Of a stretch of 64,000 bases of DNA, positions 26,392-35,392 are shown piece by piece. Each line of letters opens with the position of its first letter. Position 1 is the stretch's first letter. The position numbers were made by a program, and so were the translations under genes. The DNA lies in NCBI GenBank assembly GCA_947503895.1, contig CANNFT010000004.1, positions 388,871 through 452,870 of the forward strand, written 5' to 3'. The notes below the pieces were generated by a model that had not been told where the DNA came from, made no database searches, and saw only the letters and a program-made list of their open reading frames with translations. This DNA is from an uncultured Saccharospirillaceae bacterium (GTDB lineage: Bacteria > Pseudomonadota > Gammaproteobacteria > Pseudomonadales > Oceanobacteraceae).

Positions 26392-28374
26392 ATGAGTACG
26401 GCAACTGAGATCCAGGATAAAAACACTTCCATATATAGGGTTCAGCTAACACCCCCAGAAAACCACCTAGACATAGATGGCTACGCAATATTTGTTGGTA
26501 CTAGTGATGATATCATCGATGACTCATCTAATGTAGATGTAGACATCAATAGCAACATGATCGCCGATGTTGAATTGAAAGGCGTTAAACTAGAAGATGC
26601 ATGTTTATATGTATATGGATATCAATATCTCACCCTAAGTATTGATAGGGATCAAAACTCAAGTCAGGCAGATGAAGAATGCAACCTTGAAAAGCTGCTT
26701 AGTAAATTTAGTAAGAAAATTAAACTTACAGAACTGTTAGGCTTAAAAGAGGATGACCGTAAAGGTCAAGAAGTTGATTTGACGTGGCCAGCAGGAGGCG
26801 ACGAATTTTCGGATCTGAATATTTCTGATGACGAGTTAAGTGAGCTACTAGTCGAATCGATAATGGATTTCAGTGTAGCTAGTGAAGTTAATTTAGATGA
26901 AAGAGTTAACTTAGAAGGGAGTGGTAGATGGGGTAGGCGGTATATAAGGGCCATAGTTAGGTTAAATACCTTTAATAGTTACCTAGACCCGTCAAAATAC
27001 CGTCTTTACTTAGCGAATGGTAGCAACGATTTAATAGATTTAGATAATTACTCAGATAAGTATTTAATGAGGGTAGGAGTCGAAGACGGTAGTCATTTGA
27101 TTGGTTTCAGAGTCGGTCCTGATTCAGACTTAAGCAATGGAGATGACATTGATACGAGCAATGTTGTATTCAATGACGAGTATGACAAATTTATTCTTAA
27201 ATACGAGGGTTCATCTAGTAATAAAAAATATACAGTTGCTACAAAGGCTATTCCTTTCAATAAGGTGGAAACCTCAATCAGTTTTACTGATGCGTGTTCC
27301 ATAGACGGACTATTAGAGGGTGAGCTTGAAATTAAATGCAACATGGAGAATGTAAGCAAGGTACCTATTATTACAGATTACGAGGTTCACTGGATTAATG
27401 AGCATAAAGATCCACTAATAAACGCTGGCTATATCGCATCTTTACCAGCTGATATGAATAAGCTTTCCTATTATTTCCCGAGCGAGACTCCAGTTCCAAT
27501 GGGAGCTACAGGGTTTATGGTTAAAGCATTTAATGACGGTGAAGAATACAACTTTAAGTTCTACAAGAGCTTTAAAGAAGAACAAGTCCCGTTTCGAAAT
27601 ATAACGTATCAAGATGGTCAGAATAAAATATCACTAGAGAAACCTACAGATTGGGACTCTAATGTTGATAATATCAAGCTGTTTACAAGTTCTTCTATGT
27701 TTAATCCAGAGGTGGGTTCTACGGAGTTTGTTCTGGAAACAGAACCCACTATTACAGCCTGGGATCTCATTGTAGATCTACCTGGTGATAAAATTCCTGG
27801 TGATACTTTTTATCTCATACTGCGACGGGAGACGGATGGCAAAGTATCAGGAACGTTTTCGATTATTCCTTGGAAGAAGCCGTTAAAACCGAATCAACTA
27901 ACAGCGGTAACTGAACAGTCAAATGATCTAAGTAACATCATAGTTACGACATACCTAACACCGCCAAGTGTCGATATCGATATTACGAGTTTTAGCTACT
28001 ATCTTGTTTCATTTGATGAAACGGATTATCTGGCCCCGTTAAGAAAAGTGCCTAAATTGGAAAGTGGAAGTTCATTAGTTCAAGAGTTCACGTTCTCTAT
28101 AAATGGTGATTCAGGTAATACAGCCGAAACAGGAGCTGATGAGGAGCCAAACAAAGATAATAAACCAACCACGGATGGCGAGTCCGGCGGGAAAATTGAA
28201 GATAGTGGGGCCAAAGACATTAAAATTAATGTTTCAGCGGATCTTGAACAATCTACTAACTACTACATAGTTTGTTATTCATCAAACTTAGTAGGGGATA
28301 GTGAAGACTTTGCAATAGCACCAATTAAAATAGATTTCTCTGACTTAGATGCTAGTGGTGGGGAGACTAAATGA
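26392..28374 (+). CDS. Large beta-domain baseplate/fibre accessory protein
   Basis: A 660-residue acidic protein with no clear match to a named tail family. Several segments follow the decoration-domain pattern found in its neighbours, most clearly DYEVHWINEHKDP followed ~40 residues later by VPMGATGFMVKAFNDGEEY. Aspartate/serine-rich linkers separate beta-rich units, and a repeat-poor acidic linker (residues about 575-605) precedes the last unit. It lies between J2 and I and overlaps I by an ATGA junction, so it is probably a peripheral baseplate or fibre-attachment protein. No signal peptide or membrane segment. Confidence 0.55.
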   Translation: MSTATEIQDKNTSIYRVQLTPPENHLDIDGYAIFVGTSDDIIDDSSNVDVDINSNMIADVELKGVKLEDACLYVYGYQYLTLSIDRDQNSSQADEECNLEKLLSKFSKKIKLTELLGLKEDDRKGQEVDLTWPAGGDEFSDLNISDDELSELLVESIMDFSVASEVNLDERVNLEGSGRWGRRYIRAIVRLNTFNSYLDPSKYRLYLANGSNDLIDLDNYSDKYLMRVGVEDGSHLIGFRVGPDSDLSNGDDIDTSNVVFNDEYDKFILKYEGSSSNKKYTVATKAIPFNKVETSISFTDACSIDGLLEGELEIKCNMENVSKVPIITDYEVHWINEHKDPLINAGYIASLPADMNKLSYYFPSETPVPMGATGFMVKAFNDGEEYNFKFYKSFKEEQVPFRNITYQDGQNKISLEKPTDWDSNVDNIKLFTSSSMFNPEVGSTEFVLETEPTITAWDLIVDLPGDKIPGDTFYLILRRETDGKVSGTFSIIPWKKPLKPNQLTAVTEQSNDLSNIIVTTYLTPPSVDIDITSFSYYLVSFDETDYLAPLRKVPKLESGSSLVQEFTFSINGDSGNTAETGADEEPNKDNKPTTDGESGGKIEDSGAKDIKINVSADLEQSTNYYIVCYSSNLVGDSEDFAIAPIKIDFSDLDASGGETK

Positions 28375-29513
28375 CAAACTTAGTTAATCCCATTCAATTT
28401 GTTAATGAATATACAGGGCTAGAACCCAATGTTATCTCGGGACAACTGGTTATTAACCTACCTTTCAGTCACCAATCTTCGGAATACAGCTTACACTGGG
28501 CTAATGACTCTGGAACTCCTATCCAACCAGGGTCAACAGACTCCTTGATAAATCGATTTATAGAAAGCGCCCACCTTGCCCCATTAGCGGATGTTAATCA
28601 AAATTCAACCCATGAGTTTCATCATCCACTTTATTATTATTTTGACGATCAGATTGTACCTTTGGGGGCAACCACGTTTGCAATCTATGGTGTAAATAAG
28701 AGTACTGGACAGTCGGAAAAAATAGCAAGTAAGCCTATTTTTAATGAACAGCATTTATTGCCGAGTAATGCCACACCGCTAGAACAAAAGTTGGACATGG
28801 CTGCCAATCGCATTAGCGATTTACCTCTAAAACTAGGACACCTCTGGGATGTTGATCAATGCCCAGAAGAGTTTCTACCTTGGTTGGGGTGGGGGCTGTC
28901 AGTAAATGGCTGGGTAAATCTTGATGGGGATGATGAAACTCAAGAGACCTATCGACGAAGGGTCATTCGAAATAATGCTTGGTTACAAAAACATAACGGT
29001 ACCAAAATAGGCATTATTAAAGCCCTTGAAATTATGGGAGTAAAAGTTGAGATTAAGGAATGGTGGGAGGAGTACCAGGAGTTTATAGCTAACCCTGATA
29101 ATCTAAACGCTTTAGAATATGAGGATAAATCTAATTGCAATGCAGCGTATGAACTTTGGGCTCAACAGTCAAAAATTCCGCCCTATGGCTTTATCGTTAG
29201 CTACGACGAAAACTTAAACTCAGACATCGAATCCGAACACTTACATGATATTCTTCTGCAAACCATCACAGAGCTAAAACCAGTACGAAGTCGCTTCAAA
29301 ATAGAGTTCAATGCCACAACCCAAGAAGGATTTGCTGACTTGAGTGTGGTTGCTCATACCTTGAATAGCATCCATTTTAGCGGTGATCTAGAGGTTGGTG
29401 TTCCCATACAGCATGTTAGCGTAGATAAAGAAATTGAAGTAGACACTAAGGTTAAAATGCGTCCAATCGCGGTCGTGCAAATAGCCGCAGAACTTGATTT
29501 ATCTAGCTGTTAG
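28371..29513 (+). CDS. Tail protein I, P2 gpI-like, with N-terminal decoration domain
   Basis: A 380-residue protein. The gpI core is unmistakable at residues about 140-240: KLDMAANRISDLPL, LWDVDQCPEEFLPWLGWGLSV, YRRRVIRNNAWLQKHNGT, then GIIKALEIMGVKVEIKEWWEE. Gene I proteins join wedge to fibre. The N-terminal ~130 residues are the decoration domain shared in this cluster (EYSLHWANDSG ... VPLGATTFAIYGVNKS), a feature absent from P2 gpI (about 176 residues). Translation is coupled to the preceding gene. Confidence 0.88.
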   Translation: MTNLVNPIQFVNEYTGLEPNVISGQLVINLPFSHQSSEYSLHWANDSGTPIQPGSTDSLINRFIESAHLAPLADVNQNSTHEFHHPLYYYFDDQIVPLGATTFAIYGVNKSTGQSEKIASKPIFNEQHLLPSNATPLEQKLDMAANRISDLPLKLGHLWDVDQCPEEFLPWLGWGLSVNGWVNLDGDDETQETYRRRVIRNNAWLQKHNGTKIGIIKALEIMGVKVEIKEWWEEYQEFIANPDNLNALEYEDKSNCNAAYELWAQQSKIPPYGFIVSYDENLNSDIESEHLHDILLQTITELKPVRSRFKIEFNATTQEGFADLSVVAHTLNSIHFSGDLEVGVPIQHVSVDKEIEVDTKVKMRPIAVVQIAAELDLSSC

Positions 29514-29642
29514 ATTTCCATTATAGCCGTGGAATACGGTTGACTATTAATTACTAGCCGAATTTTTTGCCATCGCCTACTAAATGTCCATAAGCCGGGT
29601 ATGTACCGGTGCTTTACGTTTAAGAATATAAGGAAAAGTTAC

Positions 29643-31238
29643 ATGCCATACCACACTATGGGGCAAATGGTTGCTCGCAATGATTTTGAAAGTGAACAAA
29701 ATGGTCAGGAAAATTCCTTAAAACCGATTGTAACCAATCTAGGGTTGACCAAACTCGTAGAATGGGGGGATTGTGCAGAAATCAAATACGCAGGCTTTGG
29801 AAGTGGTGAACTAGATGTAAATCAATTAGAAAGTCATCATATGGAACTACCCAATCATATTTGTGAATTGGGCTTGGTCTGTTTGGATGGAAAGGTTACA
29901 AGTGAAGGTAACCCTCGCTCATTGAAAATATCTGTTGCCGTATCGGGTGCATTTGTAAGCAGTAGAACGAATATAAGTACGATTGGCATTTACTTGATCA
30001 AAAACAATAAAAGTTGTGAATGTGGTTCTTCCGAAAGTTGTGACTGTGATAATAAAAATTATAGATCTGATAAAATTTCCGTTGGTGGTTTAAAACCTAA
30101 AAGCCGCGATGCTGTTAACGGGCTGGACGAAGAATGCAGCCAAAACGGTGCGGAAATGGTGTTGTTTGCCTATGTTCATAGCAACGAGCCCATAGGCTTC
30201 ATCGGTCCGAACAGTGATTTTCTGATGAACTTTCACTTACGACTAACGGGACAAAACTCTCAACTGGTAAAACTATCCAGAAAGTTTGAAGATGTGGAAT
30301 ATAAATTATCAGAAACATTTTGGAGTGAGGGTACGTATATTGACAGCGTCCCGGTTATTGCCAAAAACAAATCAAAAACGCTCACCTTTATGGACCTCCA
30401 AAAGTCGGCATTTAGGTCGGGGCGTTTTGATGCCAACTCAATAGCTTCAAATAAAGTAGGTAAATATTCTACAGCCTTTGGCAAGAAATCCATTGCCTCT
30501 GGAAAATATTCGTATAGCCAGGGAAACTTCGTATCAGCGACAAGCAACAACCAAACGGTTATAGGTTCATTTAACAAGTTAGATAGTGAGCTTAAAACAA
30601 ACCCTGATCATGCCTTTATTATTGGCAACGGATACTCTAAAGGGTCAAAGAAAGATGGAAACTACGCAGAGCATAGAAGCAATGCCTTTACCGTATCTAA
30701 ATCAGGGGATGTAGCAGCTGCAGGAGCAATGACCAGCTCAGGCGGGTTTTATCAAGAAGTCTGTATTGAAAAGCCTGAAGAACTTACGAAAGTAGGTAGC
30801 GCCAAACTAGAAATCAAAAGAGGAATGATTTTATATTTTAGCGGAGAAATTAGTAATCCTGTAGGCTCATCAAAGAGAGTACCCAAAGTATCTGTCACTC
30901 CACCACAGGATAGTAACAATCCACTTTGGTGCATTTATCACGGACCGGATAACCCTGAATATGACATTCAGAATGATGAACATAATATTTACCCTGCTCA
31001 AATGACCGGAATAAGTGAAGTCGAAATAGAGGATGATTTGAGCGGAATAAGTGTAGGAACACCAATCTTTGCTGATAATAAAACATGGGTAGCAACAAAA
31101 GCCTCAGTCAGTGATGGCAAACCAAACTTTAAAATAGGTTATCTTATTTCCAATGAGCCTCTATCAAATACTAATAATCAAGTGTATGTGATGCTATCAC
31201 CGGCAGCGCCCCCCCTTACTGACGAAGAAATTTCTTAA
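29643..31238 (+). CDS. Tail fibre 1 with YadA-like head repeats
   Basis: A 531-residue fibre. The N-terminal ~200 residues resemble the phage DUF3751-type fibre base (NLGLTKLVEWGDCAEIKYAGFGSGE, then ISTIGIYLIKNN). Residues about 250-330 hold YadA/Hep_Hag-type repeats (KVGKYSTAFGKKSIASGKYS) and the common follower AFIIGNGYSKGS ... NAFTVSKSGDVAAAG. The C-terminal ~150 residues form a tip domain shared with the next two fibres. A Cys-rich loop (CECGSSESCDCDN) is present. The start at 29643 is preferred over 29601 for its SD (aagga). Confidence 0.78.
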   Translation: MPYHTMGQMVARNDFESEQNGQENSLKPIVTNLGLTKLVEWGDCAEIKYAGFGSGELDVNQLESHHMELPNHICELGLVCLDGKVTSEGNPRSLKISVAVSGAFVSSRTNISTIGIYLIKNNKSCECGSSESCDCDNKNYRSDKISVGGLKPKSRDAVNGLDEECSQNGAEMVLFAYVHSNEPIGFIGPNSDFLMNFHLRLTGQNSQLVKLSRKFEDVEYKLSETFWSEGTYIDSVPVIAKNKSKTLTFMDLQKSAFRSGRFDANSIASNKVGKYSTAFGKKSIASGKYSYSQGNFVSATSNNQTVIGSFNKLDSELKTNPDHAFIIGNGYSKGSKKDGNYAEHRSNAFTVSKSGDVAAAGAMTSSGGFYQEVCIEKPEELTKVGSAKLEIKRGMILYFSGEISNPVGSSKRVPKVSVTPPQDSNNPLWCIYHGPDNPEYDIQNDEHNIYPAQMTGISEVEIEDDLSGISVGTPIFADNKTWVATKASVSDGKPNFKIGYLISNEPLSNTNNQVYVMLSPAAPPLTDEEIS

Positions 31239-31337
31239 ATCATTATCGGCAAACCCAAACCCTCCTTAGCTCCCGTGGAGCTGACAATACCAACCGCTGG
31301 TCCGTATAAATAGCTAACGGCCTAGGAGATACCTTAG

Positions 31338-32483
31338 ATGCGTTATTCACCAAATAGACAATATGACGACGGTACGTGCCAAAGTGCATACGATAATGTC
31401 CCTAATCAGCAGAAACAACAATATCAACAATCCTATGATCCAGCTTGCCAACCGCCGCCACCTTGTAGTGCCACACTTAAGCCAGAGCTAACTGAACACG
31501 GTCGAATATACCTAGCTCAACAAGGTGAAAGTGCTGCCAGTAATATTCGCTATATCGTGATTACCGACCAATATTCTGATAATGATGCGGAAGCTGAACA
31601 GATCTTATGTAATGGGAATCCTATTGAAATTAACCCTCCGGTAGTTGGGGAAAATACAACGACAATTCAGGCGCTCATTAAGAAGTCAGAGCAAGGTGAA
31701 GCCACAACCCCTATTCGAATGATCGGCTTGTTTTTAGAATGCGATAGCCCAGGTGGTAAAACTCTTCCACTGTTTGCTTATGTCCGTAGCGAATGTCCTA
31801 TTGCGACGGTAAATACCTATACCGACATCATGCTGTATTTCAACCTGCTTATCACTGGGCCGAGCGATGAAATAATCGTCGGCGGTGACGAAGAAATTGA
31901 TATCTGCATAGACGAAAAACCAGGTGTTAATACGCCGTACCCTATGCGGCCTGCTTTAGGTGGGCTTTATGAGAAAGTTATTTTTGACCCCCAATGTCTT
32001 TGTGATGCCACTGTACAGAGTATTAAAGATGGCCAAGTCTTAATGGCTTGTGGCGTTACGTCTGCTGGAAAAGTCAAAATGACACTCGCTAGAAATCAGG
32101 GGGCTACTCCGGCAGGAGCAAACTACTTCTACGGTATTTATCGTGGAAACTGCCCACCTAGAAACGGATTCGAAATTTTGGTTCAAACGGGTGGCGTTGG
32201 CCAAGTATGGGTGTCTTCTTCTACGGGTAGCCGTCGCGAAAATATCCAGGCAGGTGACATATTGGGTGTCAGTAGTGAATGCGGAATGAATGGCTATGCT
32301 GACCCCTTTGACTTTAGAAGTGCAAAGATTGGTCGCGCATTAGAGTCAGTGGATTGGGAAGAAATTCAACCAGACCCTGATGATACAGAGGGTACATTCC
32401 AATATAAAGACAGCTATAGCGCTCAACAGCTCGCAAAGCGTAAAAAGATATTAGTGGCGTTCAATGGGCTGCCACTAGATTAA
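31338..32483 (+). CDS. Tail fibre 2 (short fibre paralogue)
   Basis: A 381-residue protein with a Gln/Pro-rich N-terminus (QQKQQYQQSYDPACQPPPPC). A fibre-base domain follows, related to that of fibre 1: LKPELTEHGRIYLAQQG, IRMIGLFLECDSPGG, and LPLFAYVRSECPIA matching LFAYVHSNEPIG in fibre 1. The C-terminus (FYGIYRGNCPP, VQTGGVGQVWVSSS, FRSAKIGRALESVDWEE) is the shared tip domain. It lacks the YadA-like repeats, so it is a shorter variant. The start has a good SD (aggaga). Likely a receptor-binding or fibre-connector protein. Confidence 0.68.
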   Translation: MRYSPNRQYDDGTCQSAYDNVPNQQKQQYQQSYDPACQPPPPCSATLKPELTEHGRIYLAQQGESAASNIRYIVITDQYSDNDAEAEQILCNGNPIEINPPVVGENTTTIQALIKKSEQGEATTPIRMIGLFLECDSPGGKTLPLFAYVRSECPIATVNTYTDIMLYFNLLITGPSDEIIVGGDEEIDICIDEKPGVNTPYPMRPALGGLYEKVIFDPQCLCDATVQSIKDGQVLMACGVTSAGKVKMTLARNQGATPAGANYFYGIYRGNCPPRNGFEILVQTGGVGQVWVSSSTGSRRENIQAGDILGVSSECGMNGYADPFDFRSAKIGRALESVDWEEIQPDPDDTEGTFQYKDSYSAQQLAKRKKILVAFNGLPLD

Positions 32484-32629
32484 TACCCAGCAAACGCCAA
32501 TCTACGTTCATCTAACTTTCAAGAAATACTAACCGTAACCTATATCACATAAATCTTCCTGCGCAATCACAGTATTAAAAGACAACACTGCGAATTCACT
32601 TGAAAATTTAGCTTACAAGGCGCATTACC

Positions 32630-35362
32630 ATGTCCGAAGCAACCAACATCATTTCAGAACCTGATTGTCAGGAATCGCTTAATGAGGCGTTAACCCATGA
32701 ATTAATTAGCGCCAGTAATGAGCTAAAAACACTTATCGCTTCGCTAACTAATACGAAGCACCTCGAACTTCACGATAGTGAAAGTGTAACCCAACAAACG
32801 GAAGCCGTATCAGAAAAAGAATGTATATCAAACGATGAAGTGATGACATCAGCTGAAGAAGTTCGCTGTGTTCAATCTGAAACGGAATTATCAGCAGCAG
32901 GCTCTGAGCCTAAAATTGAATGGATGGAAAGCGTAAATTTCAACCCCCGTGCTGCTAAAGTGGATTACGAAGAACATGCTACTCAACTAGCAGAAAACGA
33001 ACAGTCAATAAGTGAAATTTTCGAAGATTCCTTCTTACTAACCGAAGATATAGAGGTTGAAAAGCTTACTGATCAAGGTGACTGTGAAACTCAAGACATG
33101 GAGTCAAAGCCAATCAATCAAGATAATAGCGAAGAAAATACTCAGGTTATGAAAGGTGTTACAAGCTCTGAAACTAGGTTAGATAGGGTCAGAGATAGCT
33201 CAATCAATCTTGTTGAGTCAATTCATACAGATGAAAACGAAGACATATCTAAATCTGAGATCACTATTGGTAATGACCAAAATCCAACCCTAGTCAGCCA
33301 GAGCCCTGAAGAATACAGATTCATTGATTGGTCAGTACAAGTTCTGGCTGCATCGATGCAGCATCTACGTGATGGAAATACGCATAACTTTGCGTTAAGT
33401 GACCTAGATCTAACAAGCTGGCCTCCATTCAAAAAAATTACGGATCGCTTATTGTTGAGTGAGATGGAGCAACAAATACTCTGGTTGTGTTTTGCTTGCC
33501 AATACAGTGGAGGGTTGGCCAGTCTATGCGGCGAACTATCAAATCGATTTCAGCCTTCGTTAGAACTCGCTGCCAACTTGTTAAATGGAGGGCAAGTTCT
33601 ACAACTACGTCCAGACTCTGCATTGAGATATTGGGGACTATTAACCCTTGAAAACGATACTGCGCCACAATTGAGCCCGTTATTGCTAGATGAAAGTATA
33701 TTCTACTACCTGATGGGAACTAACAGTGTCCCAGTAGAGATTCAAAAATACCTTCTACCAATCGAAGTACCGACTACGCTAGAGAAAAATAGCTCAGAGA
33801 CAACCCTTCAAATCTGTGATTACGTAACGAAGAATAAATATCTCGGTTCAAGCGGATCAGGCAATATGAAGAGTGAGCCGGGGCACATCATACGTTTCAT
33901 CAGTGAGTCGAATAATGCATCCCATTCAGCCTTCGCAGAGTCATTGGCTTACCAGGTCGCTATTCAGTTGGATAATTCGCTGAAGCGCATTAACGTTGAT
34001 CACTTACCTCATAAGGCAGATGAAACTCATGATATAGCAGTAATGCTACAACGGTACTGTCTTTTAACGGACACTCTACTGTTTATTGATGGTTACCAAT
34101 CTGATAATCCAGCAATTGGGTATTTTCTTAATCTACTTACTGAGCCATTACGATCAAATAAAGTGGCTCTTGAACAAAATAGCCAATGTAAAGTGCCCGA
34201 CCATAAACAGGCCAGCTCCATAGCCCTACCAAAATCGTGTTTTTATATTGGTGAGATACCAGAAGACGTGGGATCAAACAGAGTACTAAATGTCCAGCTA
34301 CCGAAATCGAGTAAAGAAGCACAACGGGAAGAGTGGATTAACACCTTAAGCCAAAGGGGGTGGAACGTTAATCCTGATGTAATAGGCCAATTAACTACCC
34401 AATACCAAATCAATCACAGAGCCGCTCAAGCGATAAATAATCAATTAGCTTTATTGCATGGGAAAAGTGAACAAGAACTGGATGCCAATCTTTTAGCGCA
34501 TGTTTGCCGCCTTCAAAGTCGACAAGAAGTGGAAGGCTACATAAAAGTCATTCCTCCAGCTTCACAGGGGCACCTAACATGGGAAGACTTAGTCCTCAGG
34601 CCCCAAGACAAGAATACGCTAATGGCTATTCGAAACCAGATGAGCCAACGCCAAAAAGTGTACGAGCAATGGGGCCTGGGAGACAAGAAAGCATACGGTA
34701 CAGGGCTAGCAGTGTTGTTTTCAGGCCCAAGCGGAACCGGTAAAACCCATGCTGCCAGAGTATTGGCCACACAACTGGGCTTAGATATCTACCAAGTAGA
34801 CCTGAGTACGGTTATGGATAAGTACATAGGCGAATCTGAGAAAAAGCTAGAGCGTATATTTACGGCCGCAGAATCTAGTGGGGCAATATTATTGTTTGAC
34901 GAAGCTGACGCCTTATTTGGTAAGCGCTCTGATATTAAAGACAGCAAAGATCGTTTTGCCAATGCAGGGGTCAGCTACCTACTACAACGAATGGAAAGCT
35001 TTAATGGATTATCTATCCTGACATCCAACTTTAAAGATGCCCTTGATGGTGCCTTTAAACGCCGACTTCGCTTTATGGTGAACTTTGCCATGCCTGATAC
35101 CTCAGAGCGAATCCAAATATGGCGTAGTTGTATCCCAGGTAGCATTCCCCAATCAAAAATCGACTTTACAAAATTGGCTAACTTACCCGTCGGTGGTGGC
35201 CTGATTAATAGCATTGCGACTAATAGTCTATTTATCGCAGCAGGGCGAGCAGAAGGTGAAGATCAAGTCACCATGAAGGACATTTTGATAGCAACACAAA
35301 TGGAATACGCTAAGTCCGATAAGGTGATGCCGAAACATTGGGTGGCTAGCTGGCTTAAATAA
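32630..35362 (+). CDS. eCIS-type AAA+ ATPase (Afp15/PVC15-like)
   Basis: A 910-residue protein. Residues 1-230 are acidic and probably disordered. Residues about 265-365 match the helical/winged region of eCIS ATPases (LLSEMEQQILWLCFACQ, ALRYWGLLTLE, LDESIFYYLMG). A degenerate first ATPase domain follows (RYCLLTDTLLFIDGYQ). The second is intact: Walker A GPSGTGKT (699-706), Walker B LLFDEAD with D757/E758, sensor 1 LTSNFKD and the arginine segment FKRRLRFMV. Afp15-type ATPases are required for particle assembly in eCIS. They are not part of P2-type tails, so its place inside a P2-like tail cluster is unusual. Confidence 0.92.
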   Translation: MSEATNIISEPDCQESLNEALTHELISASNELKTLIASLTNTKHLELHDSESVTQQTEAVSEKECISNDEVMTSAEEVRCVQSETELSAAGSEPKIEWMESVNFNPRAAKVDYEEHATQLAENEQSISEIFEDSFLLTEDIEVEKLTDQGDCETQDMESKPINQDNSEENTQVMKGVTSSETRLDRVRDSSINLVESIHTDENEDISKSEITIGNDQNPTLVSQSPEEYRFIDWSVQVLAASMQHLRDGNTHNFALSDLDLTSWPPFKKITDRLLLSEMEQQILWLCFACQYSGGLASLCGELSNRFQPSLELAANLLNGGQVLQLRPDSALRYWGLLTLENDTAPQLSPLLLDESIFYYLMGTNSVPVEIQKYLLPIEVPTTLEKNSSETTLQICDYVTKNKYLGSSGSGNMKSEPGHIIRFISESNNASHSAFAESLAYQVAIQLDNSLKRINVDHLPHKADETHDIAVMLQRYCLLTDTLLFIDGYQSDNPAIGYFLNLLTEPLRSNKVALEQNSQCKVPDHKQASSIALPKSCFYIGEIPEDVGSNRVLNVQLPKSSKEAQREEWINTLSQRGWNVNPDVIGQLTTQYQINHRAAQAINNQLALLHGKSEQELDANLLAHVCRLQSRQEVEGYIKVIPPASQGHLTWEDLVLRPQDKNTLMAIRNQMSQRQKVYEQWGLGDKKAYGTGLAVLFSGPSGTGKTHAARVLATQLGLDIYQVDLSTVMDKYIGESEKKLERIFTAAESSGAILLFDEADALFGKRSDIKDSKDRFANAGVSYLLQRMESFNGLSILTSNFKDALDGAFKRRLRFMVNFAMPDTSERIQIWRSCIPGSIPQSKIDFTKLANLPVGGGLINSIATNSLFIAAGRAEGEDQVTMKDILIATQMEYAKSDKVMPKHWVASWLK

Positions 35363-35392
35363 ATACTACGAATTACATAAAGGATATCGAAA

